From the NCBI GenBank assembly GCA_017633985.1, contig JAGBOF010000032.1, forward strand, positions 1 through 55,597: a DNA stretch of 55,597 bases. Reading direction: 5' to 3'. The translations under genes and the position numbers were made by a program. Source of the DNA: Bacteroidales bacterium (GTDB lineage Bacteria; Bacteroidota; Bacteroidia; Bacteroidales; P3). Of this stretch, positions 40,417 to 50,188 are shown piece after piece. Under the pieces are notes generated by a model. The model made no database searches. It worked only from the letters and a program-made list of their open reading frames with translations, and was not told the origin of the DNA. Numbering within the stretch: position 1 is the first letter of the stretch; the number at the start of each line of letters is the position of its first letter.

Positions 40417-41357
40417 TGGAAAAGACAAGTAAAATATACGTTGCAGGTCACAGAGGTATGGTCGGCAGTGCGATAGTCAGGGAATTAAAACGCCAGGGCT
40501 ATACGAATATTATCACACGCACCCATGCAGAATTGGATTTGACAAGACAGAAAGATGTTGAGGATTTTTTCAAATCCGAAAAGCCTGAATATGTATTCCT
40601 TGCTGCTGCAAAAGTAGGCGGAATCATTGCCAACAGTCAGCATCTTGCGGATTTTATGTATGACAATATGATTCTGGAAATGAATGTCATTCATTCCGCA
40701 TGGCAAAACGGTTGCAAGAAACTGGAATTCTTGGGTTCGTCTTGCATTTATCCGCGTTTGGCTCCGCAACCGATGAAAGAGAGTTGCCTTTTAACTTCCG
40801 AATTGGAGAAGACTAACGAGGCATATGCGCTTGCTAAAATATCGGGATTGAAATATTGCGAATATTTAAACAAACAATACGGCACGGATTACATAAGCGT
40901 TATGCCTACCAACCTATACGGTCCTAACGATAACTATCATCCTGAACATTCCCATGTGCTTCCTGCCCTTATACGCAGATTTCATGAAGCTAAGACCCAG
41001 AATCTGCCTTCGGTTACCTGTTGGGGAGACGGCAGCCCGTTAAGGGAATTCCTTTATGTGGATGATTTGGCAAACCTTTGCGTATTTCTTATGAATAACT
41101 ATTCGGGTAGCGAAACCGTTAATGCGGGTACGGGAAAAGAAATCACAATTAAAGAACTTACGCAGTTGGTTGCAAAGATTATTGACTATAAAGGAGAAAT
41201 TCTTTGGGATACTACACGTCCTAACGGCACACCGAGAAAACTTTTGGATGTAAGTAAAGCCAAACAGTTAGGATGGCAGTACTCTACGGAATTGGAAGAC
41301 GGAATCAGATTGGCTTATCAGGATTTTTTAGATAATCCTTACAGAGCGGAAAGATAA
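40416..41357 (+). CDS. fcl: GDP-L-fucose synthase
   Basis: 313 residues. Epimerase/reductase that turns GDP-4-keto-6-deoxymannose into GDP-L-fucose with [16 protein letters not shown] at 10-20, [21 protein letters not shown] (Tyr-X3-Lys) and NLYGPNDNY are diagnostic. Coupled to gmd by overlapping stop and start. Confidence 0.97.
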   Translation: MEKTSKIYVAGHRGMVGSAIVRELKRQGYTNIITRTHAELDLTRQKDVEDFFKSEKPEYVFLAAAKVGGIIANSQHLADFMYDNMILEMNVIHSAWQNGCKKLEFLGSSCIYPRLAPQPMKESCLLTSELEKTNEAYALAKISGLKYCEYLNKQYGTDYISVMPTNLYGPNDNYHPEHSHVLPALIRRFHEAKTQNLPSVTCWGDGSPLREFLYVDDLANLCVFLMNNYSGSETVNAGTGKEITIKELTQLVAKIIDYKGEILWDTTRPNGTPRKLLDVSKAKQLGWQYSTELEDGIRLAYQDFLDNPYRAER

Positions 41358-41367
41358 TATAAGTAAT

Positions 41368-42522
41368 ATGAATAAACGGGTTTTTGTATCGGGATGCTAT
41401 GATATGCTGCACAGCGGGCATGTTGCTTTTTTCAAAGAAGCATCCCAATTCGGAGATTTATATGTCGGCATAGGCAGTGACAGGACTATTTTGGAATTAA
41501 AGAACCGCAGGACGATAAATTCGGAACGTGAGCGGTTGTATATGGTAAAATCTATACGTTATGTGCGTGATGCGTGCATCAATACGGGCAGCGGCATAAT
41601 GGATTTTATTGAAAGTGTTGACAGATTTAAACCGGATATCTTTGTAGTCAATGCTGACGGTTCTACGCCGGAGAAAGAACAATTCTGTAAGGAAAGAGGC
41701 ATTGAATATATCGTATTGGAGCGTACTCCCGAGGATGGTTTGGAAGCCAGAAGCACAACCTCTTTGCGGAATACGGTAAAATCACAGATTCCTTACCGTA
41801 TTGATTTGGCGGGAACGTGGATTGATCAACCGTATGTATCCAAATATCACGGCGGTTGGGCTATTACCGTTTCCATAGAGCCTACACAGGAGTTTGAGGA
41901 GCGTAGTGGTATGAGTACTTCCACAAGAAAAGCCATCAAGAAATTGTTCCCTTACCAGTTACCTGACTATAATCCTGAATTGTTAGCGAAATTGGTGTTT
42001 TGTTTTGAGAACGAGCCGACATTGCAACAGTATGTATCGGGAGCACAGGATTCAATAGGAATTTGTATCCCTGGTTTGGTACGTCATTATTATAACGGTA
42101 ACTATTGGCCTGATAAGATAGAACAATGTGATGACGAAAGCATATTGTCATGGCTTGAGGAACATATCTGTTTAGTTCACACATTTAACCGACCTGCCGA
42201 TACACATGTAGATGCCGATACAAATATTTCCGAAGAAGGTGTAAAGGCATTGGCAGATGCAGCCGAAGGAGCATGGAATGCTATAATGAACAAAGATTTA
42301 ACGGAGTTTGCAAAATATTTCAATGCTTCATTTGATGCACAAATCAAGATGTTTCCGCACATGGTGTCAGAGGAATTGCAAAAATATATAAACCTTTACA
42401 AGGAAAAGTCTTTGGCATTGAAATTAAGCGGAGCAGGCGGAGGCGGTTACTTAATATTACTTGTGGACAAACCGTTGGAAAATTCAATAAGAATAAAAAT
42501 ACGCAGAAAAGACAATCTATAA
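41368..42522 (+). CDS. Cytidylyltransferase-like domain fused to a GHMP kinase domain, likely fucose-activating
   Basis: 384 residues. Residues 1-135 are a HIGH-family nucleotidyltransferase (VFVSGCYDMLHSGH, HSGH at 15-18; RSTTSLR at 128-134 as the second site). Residues 141-384 are a GHMP kinase: YRIDLAGTWIDQP (143-155) is the first family motif and KLSGAGGGGYLILLV (352-366) the last. The usual glycine/serine ATP loop (P-x3-GLGSSA) is replaced by SGAQDSIGICIPG (224-236), so kinase activity is in doubt. In the fucose operon it is a candidate L-fucose kinase and/or nucleotidyltransferase, replacing the large FKP of Bacteroides. FucP, mutarotase and fcl neighbours support this; chemistry is inferred. 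Confidence 0.75.
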   Translation: MNKRVFVSGCYDMLHSGHVAFFKEASQFGDLYVGIGSDRTILELKNRRTINSERERLYMVKSIRYVRDACINTGSGIMDFIESVDRFKPDIFVVNADGSTPEKEQFCKERGIEYIVLERTPEDGLEARSTTSLRNTVKSQIPYRIDLAGTWIDQPYVSKYHGGWAITVSIEPTQEFEERSGMSTSTRKAIKKLFPYQLPDYNPELLAKLVFCFENEPTLQQYVSGAQDSIGICIPGLVRHYYNGNYWPDKIEQCDDESILSWLEEHICLVHTFNRPADTHVDADTNISEEGVKALADAAEGAWNAIMNKDLTEFAKYFNASFDAQIKMFPHMVSEELQKYINLYKEKSLALKLSGAGGGGYLILLVDKPLENSIRIKIRRKDNL

Positions 42523-42524
42523 AA

Positions 42525-42854
42525 ATGAAACGTTATTGTCAGACACTTGAATTGAGAGATGATCCTGAACTGATAAAGAAATATGTTGAGGTTCATTCTG
42601 ACGTTTGGCCTGAAATTAAGCAGGGACAACGTGAAGTAGGTATTTTGGATATGCAGATATATATTCACGGCAACAAATTGTTTATGATCTGTGATACCGT
42701 TGATAATTTTGATTGGGAAAAGGATATGCAGAGACTTGCAACCTTGCCGCGTCAGGCGGAATGGGAAGCATACGTCAGCCGATTCCAAGGATGTGACCCT
42801 AATGCATCTTCCAAGGACAAATGGCAGTTGATGGATAAGATTTTTCAATTATAA
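42525..42854 (+). CDS. L-rhamnose/L-fucose mutarotase (RhaM-type)
   Basis: 109 residues, RhaM/DUF718 family. MKRYCQTLELRDDPELIKKYVEVHSDVWPEI shows the family Tyr and His (YVEVH); MICDT and WPE are typical. It interconverts alpha and beta anomers. In this operon L-fucose is the likely substrate. Two bases after the fusion gene. Confidence 0.88.
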   Translation: MKRYCQTLELRDDPELIKKYVEVHSDVWPEIKQGQREVGILDMQIYIHGNKLFMICDTVDNFDWEKDMQRLATLPRQAEWEAYVSRFQGCDPNASSKDKWQLMDKIFQL

Positions 42855-42896
42855 AAATACATATAAATATATTGTGGCGGCGGTTGAATGTAATAT

Positions 42897-42904
42897 TATC
42901 TTTG
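42897..42904 (+). promoter_or_regulatory. fucP promoter -7 box
   Basis: TATCTTTG, 32 bases before the fucP ATG; gives fucP its own start beside read-through from the gmd operon. Confidence 0.55.
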
Positions 42905-42935
42905 TAAAATAAATAGAGTTCAAAAAGTAATAAGT

Positions 42936-44258
42936 ATGGACAAAAAAGAATCTACAAGTATTTTTAAGACAAAGGACGGTGTGAATTATTTACTGCCGTT
43001 TATTGTCGTTACACTTTGCTTTGCATTATGGGGATTTGCCAATGATATTACCAATCCTATGGTTAAATCTTTTTCCAAGATTTTCCGTATGAGTGTCACC
43101 GACGGGGCATTGGTTCAGGTAGCTTTCTACGGAGGTTACTTTGCTATGGCTTTTCCGGCAGCGATGTTTATAAGAAAATTTTCATATAAGAAAGGTATAC
43201 TTTTAGGACTGGGATTATATGCTTTCGGAGCTTTGATGTTTATACCTGCGTCGGCAACGGGAAATTATTATCCTTTCCTTTTGGCTTACTTTATCTTAAC
43301 ATGCGGATTGTCTTTTTTGGAAACGAGTGCCAATCCTTTCGTTCTGTCAATGGGAGAACAGCAAACGGCAACAAGGAGATTGAATTTTGCCCAGGCTTTC
43401 AATCCTATAGGATCATTGGCAGGTATGTTTGTCGCCATGAATTTTATTCAGGCAAAATTGAATCCTATGTCATCGGCAGAACGGGCAACATTAAATGATA
43501 CGGACTTTGAGGCATTGAAGCAAGCGGACCTTTCGGTATTGATAAAACCCTATGTAGCGATAGGAATAGTGTTAGTCGTTGTTTTTATTGTTATGTTGCT
43601 GATGAAAATTCCGCAAAGACAGGTGCAGGACAGCACGGTATCAAGAAATTTAGGGGCAACCTTGAAGCGGTTATTAAATAACAAGATTTACAGGGAAGGT
43701 GTATTGACTCAATTCTTTTATGTGGGTGCTCAAATCACTTGTTGGACTTTTATCATTCAGTACGGAACGCATGTATTTATGCAGGAAGGTATGACAGAAC
43801 AGGCAGCTGAAGTTTATTCACAAAGACTTAATATCATTGCCATGGTATTATTCTGTTGTTCCCGTTTTATAGGAACCTATTTAATGAAGTATTTTAAACC
43901 TGCAAGATTGTTAAGTATATTTGCTACGGGAGGATTCTTGCTTTTGTTGGTTACCATATTTGCAGGCGGAAGAATAGGCGTATATTCATTAGTAGGCGTT
44001 TCTGCTTTTATGTCACTTATGTTTCCTACCATATATGGTTTGGCATTGGGTAACGTAGGACAGGATGCAGAAGTAGGTTCGGCAGGTTTGATTATGGCGA
44101 TATTGGGCGGCAGTGTATTGCCCGCATTACAAGCCATGATTATAGATAAAAAGGAAGTATTCTCGATGCCTGCAGTTAATGTATCGTTTATCGTTCCTTT
44201 GATTTGCTTCTGTGTAGTCTTTATTTACGGATTAAGAAGTTATAAAGCGCTTAAATAA
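42936..44258 (+). CDS. fucP: L-fucose:H+ symporter
   Basis: 440 residues, twelve membrane helices, FHS family of the major facilitator superfamily. LPFIVVTLCFALWGFANDITNPMVKSF near the start is the FucP signature (with the coupling Asp), and FLETSANPFVLSMG and GLIMAILGGSVLPALQ are conserved. Imports fucose freed by the GH29 enzyme. Confidence 0.93.
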   Translation: MDKKESTSIFKTKDGVNYLLPFIVVTLCFALWGFANDITNPMVKSFSKIFRMSVTDGALVQVAFYGGYFAMAFPAAMFIRKFSYKKGILLGLGLYAFGALMFIPASATGNYYPFLLAYFILTCGLSFLETSANPFVLSMGEQQTATRRLNFAQAFNPIGSLAGMFVAMNFIQAKLNPMSSAERATLNDTDFEALKQADLSVLIKPYVAIGIVLVVVFIVMLLMKIPQRQVQDSTVSRNLGATLKRLLNNKIYREGVLTQFFYVGAQITCWTFIIQYGTHVFMQEGMTEQAAEVYSQRLNIIAMVLFCCSRFIGTYLMKYFKPARLLSIFATGGFLLLLVTIFAGGRIGVYSLVGVSAFMSLMFPTIYGLALGNVGQDAEVGSAGLIMAILGGSVLPALQAMIIDKKEVFSMPAVNVSFIVPLICFCVVFIYGLRSYKALK

Positions 44259-44268
44259 AAGCGTATAT

Positions 44269-45066
44269 CTAAATAAAGGATTGTACTTTGCAAAGACGGT
44301 GGGAATATTTTTCCTTACCGTCTTCGTTAGTTATAATACCGTTTGCATCAAGCGTATCAATACGGACTTTACCGCTGCAGTGAATGATTTGATTTCCCCC
44401 GAGGTATATGCCTACATGCGTTATTTTACCTTGTTTGTTATCAAAAAAGCAAAGATCACCTGATTTGATACTTTCAAAGCTTACATTATTGCCTTGTGTT
44501 GCCTGCTCAAAGGCATCTCTTTTCAGTTTAATTCCGGCAAATCTGAATACATTTTGGGTAAATCCGCTGCAATCCATTCCTAATATACTTTTACCGCCCC
44601 ATTGATACGGAGTATTTAAGTAAAGTAATGAAACAGCCTTAATAAGAAGTGGATTGCACTTTTCTGTCGGAATAACGCTGCCCTCGGATAATGCAAAATT
44701 GTGATTATTTATTGAAAAGACTTTATCTGGTAATACGGCAGCCATCGGGACTGTGATAAAGCCGTCATCGGTTTTGATTTTAGCAACTGAAGATGATACA
44801 ATGTATTTATGCGAGATGCATTGGTTTATGTTATCAGACAATTTACCTGGTTCATACAGTAAAATATTCCGTTTATCCGTCCAACCTTCATAATCATCAT
44901 AAGTATTGCGGATTTTAAACCAAGAATCGGTGATTTCATTTTCTCCCTTATATTCATCAATGACAGATACAGTATCACCGAATAATAATTGTGTGACTTG
45001 CTCGGCAGAACTTTCCGCCTTTTTTCTTACAGGCACAACGCCAAGATAACAAAAACCGTTGTACAT
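44269..45066 (-). CDS. NlpC/P60 family peptidoglycan hydrolase with SH3-like domains
   Basis: 265 residues from ATG 45066, which overlaps the upstream stop (TAATG). N-terminal SH3b-like repeat (NGFCYLGVVPVRKKAESSAEQVTQLLFGDTV) and a second after it; C40 peptidase at the end with Cys in MDCSGFTQNVF, His in ITHVGIYLGGNQIIH and His in the last motif. Cuts gamma-D-Glu-DAP bonds. No obvious signal peptide at the chosen start, so it may act in recycling or be exported another way. Confidence 0.9.
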   Translation of the reverse strand: MYNGFCYLGVVPVRKKAESSAEQVTQLLFGDTVSVIDEYKGENEITDSWFKIRNTYDDYEGWTDKRNILLYEPGKLSDNINQCISHKYIVSSSVAKIKTDDGFITVPMAAVLPDKVFSINNHNFALSEGSVIPTEKCNPLLIKAVSLLYLNTPYQWGGKSILGMDCSGFTQNVFRFAGIKLKRDAFEQATQGNNVSFESIKSGDLCFFDNKQGKITHVGIYLGGNQIIHCSGKVRIDTLDANGIITNEDGKEKYSHRLCKVQSFI

Positions 45067-45653
45067 TATAATTTTCCTGCTTCTATACAATAGATAATAC
45101 GCTCTATTATACGGTCTTCTTCATTGTTTTGCGGATCAAAAGTTCCTTTTAGATTAATTCCCATTGCTTTTGTTGTAGCCGCAGCCATTGTTGCTTTGAC
45201 TCCGCCGCCGAAGGTCTTGATTAGATTGTATGATGAAAACCCTGTCTGACGGTAAATCAATTTTGACAATAATTTAGCTTGCTCTTTGCTTAAACTTTTG
45301 CTTCTGTCAGAGAATTTATTCTTAACGTCAGTATATGCCTGTTTCTTTATTTTATTTTGTTGAGCTTCATTTTGGGATTTGTCTATCATGGAAGAATAAG
45401 CATTGAATAACAGTTGGGCATCTTTTGCAATAGGATAAGTTTTTTTTACATTGCGTATAAGTTTGGAATATTTACGTTGTTCTTCAGGAGTTAAAGGAGA
45501 GATATATCCTTTTACAATCACAGGTTCCAAATAAGACATGGGTATAGTATCTCCTTTATATATAGTACCGAAAACGGTTATTCCACCTTCTTTCTGTGCA
45601 TATAGTGCAAAGCAAACAAATGTTAATAACGTTAAAACAAATATCCTTTTCAT
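45066..45653 (-). CDS. DUF4294 family secreted protein
   Basis: 195 residues. Signal peptide ending near LYAQ. The body EQRKYSKLIRNVKKTYPIAKDAQLLFN matches the DUF4294 pattern known from many Bacteroidota. Function unknown; coupled by overlap to a peptidoglycan hydrolase, so an envelope role is possible. Confidence 0.8.
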   Translation of the reverse strand: MKRIFVLTLLTFVCFALYAQKEGGITVFGTIYKGDTIPMSYLEPVIVKGYISPLTPEEQRKYSKLIRNVKKTYPIAKDAQLLFNAYSSMIDKSQNEAQQNKIKKQAYTDVKNKFSDRSKSLSKEQAKLLSKLIYRQTGFSSYNLIKTFGGGVKATMAAATTKAMGINLKGTFDPQNNEEDRIIERIIYCIEAGKL

Positions 45654-45674
45654 ATTTATATAATATTAAACTGT

Positions 45675-46934
45675 TTATTTCTTATTTGCCGTATTCAGGA
45701 TTTCATTTTCCAGAATTTTTTCGGCATATTCTTTTGTTATGGTTATTTCTTGTTTATCTTTTTCATCAGGAGCCATGAACATCAAATCATTCATAACGTT
45801 TTCCATAATACTCCTTAATCCCCGTGCACCCAAAGAATAATCCAAAGCAGTCTGAACGAAGTAATCAAGAGCATTATCATCAAAATAAAGTTGCTTTCCG
45901 TCCATTTCAAACAACTTTTGATATTGTTTGGTTATGGCATTCTTCGGTTCAACCAATATGCGTTTCAAGGCTTTTGCATCAAGTTTATCCAGTGATGTCA
46001 AAACAGGGAAACGTCCTATCAATTCAGGAATCAAACCGAATTTTTTAAGATCCTGTGGTTGTGCATACTTCAAATACTCTTCAGTATCAATATGGTCTCT
46101 TTGCAAAGATTCTGAAAAACCTATGGCATGAGAGTTCATACGTGCGGCAATATTTCTTTCAATTCCGTCAAACGCTCCTGCAGCAATGAACAAAATGTTG
46201 CGGGTATCTACTTGTATAAATTTTTGTTCGGGATGTTTTCTTCCTCCTTCGGGCGGAACGTTTACAATTGTTCCTTCAAGAATTTTAAGTAAGGACTGTT
46301 GGACACCTTCACCCGATACGTCTCTTGTAATTGAAGGATTGTCACCTTTTTTTGCTATTTTGTCTATTTCGTCAATGAAAACAATTCCTTTTTGTGCTTT
46401 CTCAACGTCATAATCTGCGTTTTGCAATAAACGTGTTAAGATATTTTCAACATCTTCTCCCACATAACCGGCTTGAGTCAGTGTCGTAGCATCGGCAATG
46501 CAGAAAGGAACATTCAGAAGGTTTGCAATCGTGCGGGCAAGAAGAGTTTTCCCTGTACCCGTTTCACCTATCATGATGATATTTGACTTATCCAGTTCAA
46601 CATCATCTACTTTTTTTCCTCCCGCTATGTAATTCAACCGCTTATAATGATTGTAAACAGCAACGGAAAGTATTTTCTTTGCTCTTTCCTGTCCTATTAC
46701 ATATTGATTGAGAAAAGAAAAGATTTCTCTGGGTGTTTTCAGATCGATATTTTCGTTGCTTATGTGATTGTGCAGCCTTTTTTCTTCGGCCATCGCTTTG
46801 TTTATTTCCCTTAAGCAATCATCGCAGACACCTATTCCTTTAAACATTGACGGGACAAACGTATTTACATGGTTTATGTCACGTCCGCAAAAAGCACAAA
46901 CTTCTTTTATGTCGTTATTTTCTTGTTTTGCCAT
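45675..46934 (-). CDS. clpX: ATP-dependent unfoldase ClpX
   Basis: 419 residues. N-terminal zinc finger CAFC...CDDC, Walker A GETGTGKT, pore-loop region GYVGEDVE, Walker [10 protein letters not shown] and sensor-2 GARGLRSI. Feeds tagged proteins to ClpP. clpP and tig are not adjacent, unlike the common order; upstream is a sugar transporter gene with a 9-base gap. Confidence 0.97.
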   Translation of the reverse strand: MAKQENNDIKEVCAFCGRDINHVNTFVPSMFKGIGVCDDCLREINKAMAEEKRLHNHISNENIDLKTPREIFSFLNQYVIGQERAKKILSVAVYNHYKRLNYIAGGKKVDDVELDKSNIIMIGETGTGKTLLARTIANLLNVPFCIADATTLTQAGYVGEDVENILTRLLQNADYDVEKAQKGIVFIDEIDKIAKKGDNPSITRDVSGEGVQQSLLKILEGTIVNVPPEGGRKHPEQKFIQVDTRNILFIAAGAFDGIERNIAARMNSHAIGFSESLQRDHIDTEEYLKYAQPQDLKKFGLIPELIGRFPVLTSLDKLDAKALKRILVEPKNAITKQYQKLFEMDGKQLYFDDNALDYFVQTALDYSLGARGLRSIMENVMNDLMFMAPDEKDKQEITITKEYAEKILENEILNTANKK

Positions 46935-46943
46935 TGTAGATTT

Positions 46944-48191
46944 TTACTTTTTCAGTCCGATAGTGTGGCCTTTGACGGCATACCATAATATATAAAGGTA
47001 GCAAGGCAGGAACAAAAGGTAAGGAGTCTTGGTATTGCCGATAATATCCGACAGACTGCCGTACAAAAGAGGAATTAAAGCACCGCCGACAATTGCCATA
47101 ATCAACAATGCCGATGCAAAAGAAGTATGTTTTCCTAATTTGTCTATTGCCAAAGCCCAAATAGCACCCCACATTACGGAATTAGAAAACGAAAGCAATA
47201 TAAGGAACACCAAAGATGTAACACCGCTTGAAAGAAGAGCAATAACTACAAATGCAAGCGAAAGAATATTGCAGTAAACAAGGGCTTTAGTCTGGTTTAA
47301 GTATTTAGGTATTAAAATAATTGTCGATATGTAACCTACAAGCAATGCAGCCAAGGCAAACATTCCTATTTTCGAATATATGGTATCAGGTAAACCTATG
47401 GATTTACTGTAAGGTACCAATGTGTCTATCGCCATTACTTCTGCACCTTCGTAGAAGAACAATGCCAATACGCCTAACCATAAATAAGCAGGTAGTTTTG
47501 TTTTAGCCGTGTCGTTACCTGTCGGTTCGCTGTCGCTTGAAGAATTGATGTCAGGCAGTTTTGCCAAATAAACCATCCATGCTATTAAAAGCAATCCGAA
47601 TGCCATTATAATATAAGGTAATATTATTCTGTGGGCAAGGTCGTTCAATAAAACGATTTGTTCAGCTCCTGAAGCTGATGCTATATTTGCCGAAACGGCA
47701 TCGAAATTGGATAATAAGGCTTTCGAAAAGATATAAATACCTACTATTCCTGCAATTTTGTTGAACAGTCCCATTATACACATTCTTTGAGTTGCCGACT
47801 CAATAGGACCTAAAATCGTAACGTATGGGTTAGCCGCCGTCTGCAAAAGAGCCAATCCCGTTCCCTGAACGAATAATCCTATAAGGAATACAAGATAATT
47901 TCTGTTCATTGCCGCAGGTATGAATATCAAACAACCTAATGCCATTACTGACAAACCTAAAGACATTCCTTTGGCGAAGCCTGTTTTCTTCAATATGCCG
48001 GCTGACGGCAATGCCATCACAAAATAAGAGATGTAAAAAGCAAATGTAACTAAATAAGCCTGCGTATCGCTTAACTGACATGCGGTTTTCAAAAACGGAA
48101 TCAACTGATTGTTCAACCAAGTTATGAATCCGAAAGTAAAATACAGTATACCGATAATGGTAAGACTGAAAGCATAACTGTTTTTCTTCAT
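46944..48191 (-). CDS. FHS-family sugar MFS transporter (GluP/NagP-like)
   Basis: 415 residues, twelve membrane helices. FTFGFITWLNNQLIPFLKTACQLS and ALLQTAANPYVTILGP are typical of glucose/galactose or N-acetylglucosamine permeases of Bacteroidota. Distant paralogue of FucP in this window. Substrate cannot be fixed from sequence. Confidence 0.88.
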   Translation of the reverse strand: MKKNSYAFSLTIIGILYFTFGFITWLNNQLIPFLKTACQLSDTQAYLVTFAFYISYFVMALPSAGILKKTGFAKGMSLGLSVMALGCLIFIPAAMNRNYLVFLIGLFVQGTGLALLQTAANPYVTILGPIESATQRMCIMGLFNKIAGIVGIYIFSKALLSNFDAVSANIASASGAEQIVLLNDLAHRIILPYIIMAFGLLLIAWMVYLAKLPDINSSSDSEPTGNDTAKTKLPAYLWLGVLALFFYEGAEVMAIDTLVPYSKSIGLPDTIYSKIGMFALAALLVGYISTIILIPKYLNQTKALVYCNILSLAFVVIALLSSGVTSLVFLILLSFSNSVMWGAIWALAIDKLGKHTSFASALLIMAIVGGALIPLLYGSLSDIIGNTKTPYLLFLPCYLYILWYAVKGHTIGLKK

Positions 48192-48400
48192 TTCAATTGT
48201 GTGTTAATTCAAAATAAAGTGCAAATTTACAAAAATATCTTAATAAAACCGTAATTTATAAATTTTATTTATCTCAATGATTTGTTGTACATACATTATG
48301 GGTTACGGAGATTATTTATCAGAAGAAAAAAGCATGATAACAAATAAACATGCCGCTTATTCGGCGGATTGTTATATCGGCGGAATTTTATAAAGAGATG

Positions 48401-48649
48401 TTATAAGAAGAAAATAATGTACAATGATACCCAGAATGCTATTCCGAAAATTATTCCTAACGAAGAAAAAGTTCTCGCACGCTGCGAACATTTTACAGAA
48501 AGGTTATATTTGTCAGGATGACGGTAGTATTTGAAAGTTTTTTTGCCGTAATGGATTCCGAATAACCCTATCGGAAAGAACAGCACCGTCGCAATAATTG
48601 ACGGTATTCTGTAAGTATTCGGACAATATCCCTCGCTGATGCTCATCAT
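48401..48649 (-). CDS. CD225/dispanin-like two-helix membrane protein
   Basis: 82 residues. Two membrane helices (about 15-33 and 62-81) joined by a short cytoplasmic loop with SVKCSQRARTF, the layout of CD225/dispanin proteins, where S-x-K-A-R follows the first helix. Bacterial role unknown. Own promoter TATCTTTG at 48686-48693 (minus). Confidence 0.65.
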   Translation of the reverse strand: MMSISEGYCPNTYRIPSIIATVLFFPIGLFGIHYGKKTFKYYRHPDKYNLSVKCSQRARTFSSLGIIFGIAFWVSLYIIFFL

Positions 48650-48685
48650 TTATACATTTATTAATTACTTGCTTAAAAGATTTTG

Positions 48686-48693
48686 CAAAGATA
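48686..48693 (-). promoter_or_regulatory. Promoter -7 box of the CD225-like gene
   Basis: TATCTTTG on the minus strand followed by CAAAATC, 37 bases before the start at 48649. Confidence 0.6.
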
Positions 48694-48727
48694 TAACAAT
48701 AATTGATAATAAGCAAATAATTTTTTC

Positions 48728-48736
48728 GGGGGGGGG
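48728..48736. other. Run of nine G upstream of the CD225-like promoter
   Basis: Nine consecutive G about 35 bases upstream of the -7 box, close to where a -33 element or an activator would bind. A homopolymer of this length can slip. Confidence 0.7.
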
Positions 48737-49143
48737 TGAAAATAATTTAATATTTCGCGGTTTAATCAGATGATAATGAGATAAAAAAGAAAAATGGTTA
48801 AAAAAGACCTAAAGAAGTCTATAATGCGCCAGAAGCGGTTATTGTGCTGCGGTTTTAAAGACACAATTAAAAATAATTATGGGTTTTTATAAAAAGATGA
48901 TTCATCTTAACAGAGAAAGGAAAGGATTTTATACTGAATTAAGCCGCCTGAATGTTTTGATAAACGGACTTTTTTGTGGAATAAAACGCAAGGATAAATC
49001 AGCAAAAAACCGCTTCATTTAGGCGAAACATTTTTATGTAAAAATAAAACGCCGTTTTAAAAAAATAATCAGGCGTTTCAGTAAAATAATCAGGCGTTTT
49101 AATTTGCTCAAACGACGTGTTTTTGCAACGGTTTGTTATACTG
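48737..49143. other. Gene-free region with GGCGTTTT-family repeats
   Basis: No gene seen. Bases 49047-49101 hold AAAACGCCGTTTTAA and two AATCAGGCGTTT units; 49074-49096 is a near copy, inverted, of the sequence shared by 34164-34190 and 54334-54360. These probably terminate the minus-strand gene at 49144. Confidence 0.5.
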
Positions 49144-50121
49144 TTAGTTATACATGAGGTTACAACCTCTTAAAGCGGAGTGATCCAAACGCCCTAAAAT
49201 CTCAAAACTTCCGTCTTCGGATTGTATGCCGATATCTTCCGTCTGAATGAAAGAACAGGTTTGTGTATTTGCCAAATCAATTATATTTATAATGCCGTTA
49301 CGGTTGATAAGGTTTGGACTTTTGGGGTCGCTTACCTGTTTTATGCACACTTTCATTTGTGCGGGACAGCGGAATCTGCCGTCTTTAACAGCGTATGCCT
49401 GTGAAAATAACTCGCACATGCCGTATTCAGACGCTATATTATCCACCCCGAAACCTTCTTTCAATATGCCGTGCAGCTCCTTCTTAGACATTTCACGGCG
49501 TCTTCCTTTCATACCTCCCGTTTCGAAAACGATGGTGCTATGTAGGCGGAATTTTTTCAGTTCAATCAAATCCAAAAGTGCGTAAGTGACGCCGAAAAGA
49601 ATGGTTTTTATGCCTCGGGCTTCATTATCTTCCAAAATATTTATCACATCCGTCAGATTATTTTTAAAGAATCCGCTTTGTTTATAACGGCTGATGTTTG
49701 TAAAGTGGTTCATCATGCAGATAAGTGACGAATGCTCCTGTTCCAAATAATTGGGCAAAAGACAGATGTAGCAATAATCCTTTGCATCACCGTAAAATTG
49801 GCTGAAACAACTGCGTGTGTTGTCAAGGTATTGTTGTTTGGAAAAAACATTGTGGCGGGAGCGTTGCATGGAAGATGTTCCCGAAGAAAGAAAATAATCT
49901 TCCGGCATTTCATCAGGGCGGCATGATACATTATGGGATTTGAAAAAACTTATAGGCAGATAAGGAATATCTTCAATGTGTTTAACCTCTTTTGTATTTG
50001 TAAGTTCGCACCATTTGCGGTATACACCGTTGTGCTCGTATTGATATGCGAATGTCTTTAAAGCGAGAGTCCCGAAATCTTTTTCACTTTTTATATTGAG
50101 AAAATCAGTATTTAAATTCAT
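49144..50121 (-). CDS. LuxE-like acyl-protein synthetase
   Basis: 325 residues from ATG 50121; a longer frame to 50142 starts inside the mrdA promoter. The ANL-type phosphate loop is FLSSGTSSMQRSRH (about 84-97), with IVFETGGMKGRRREMSKKELH and ASEYGMCELFSQAY as later family blocks. LuxE-type enzymes activate acyl groups with ATP and hold them on a Cys. Here no LuxC or LuxD is near; role open (aryl polyene or lipid modification are possible). Confidence 0.8.
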   Translation of the reverse strand: MNLNTDFLNIKSEKDFGTLALKTFAYQYEHNGVYRKWCELTNTKEVKHIEDIPYLPISFFKSHNVSCRPDEMPEDYFLSSGTSSMQRSRHNVFSKQQYLDNTRSCFSQFYGDAKDYCYICLLPNYLEQEHSSLICMMNHFTNISRYKQSGFFKNNLTDVINILEDNEARGIKTILFGVTYALLDLIELKKFRLHSTIVFETGGMKGRRREMSKKELHGILKEGFGVDNIASEYGMCELFSQAYAVKDGRFRCPAQMKVCIKQVSDPKSPNLINRNGIINIIDLANTQTCSFIQTEDIGIQSEDGSFEILGRLDHSALRGCNLMYN

Positions 50122-50131
50122 TTTTTTATTG

Positions 50132-50139
50132 TAATTTTG
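50132..50139 (+). promoter_or_regulatory. mrdA-rodA promoter -7 box
   Basis: TAATTTTG followed by CATCC, 50 bases before the mrdA ATG. Confidence 0.65.
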
Positions 50140-50188
50140 CATCCTTATTTTATAATAACGTAAAAAAGCGGATAAAAGTGCAGGACAA

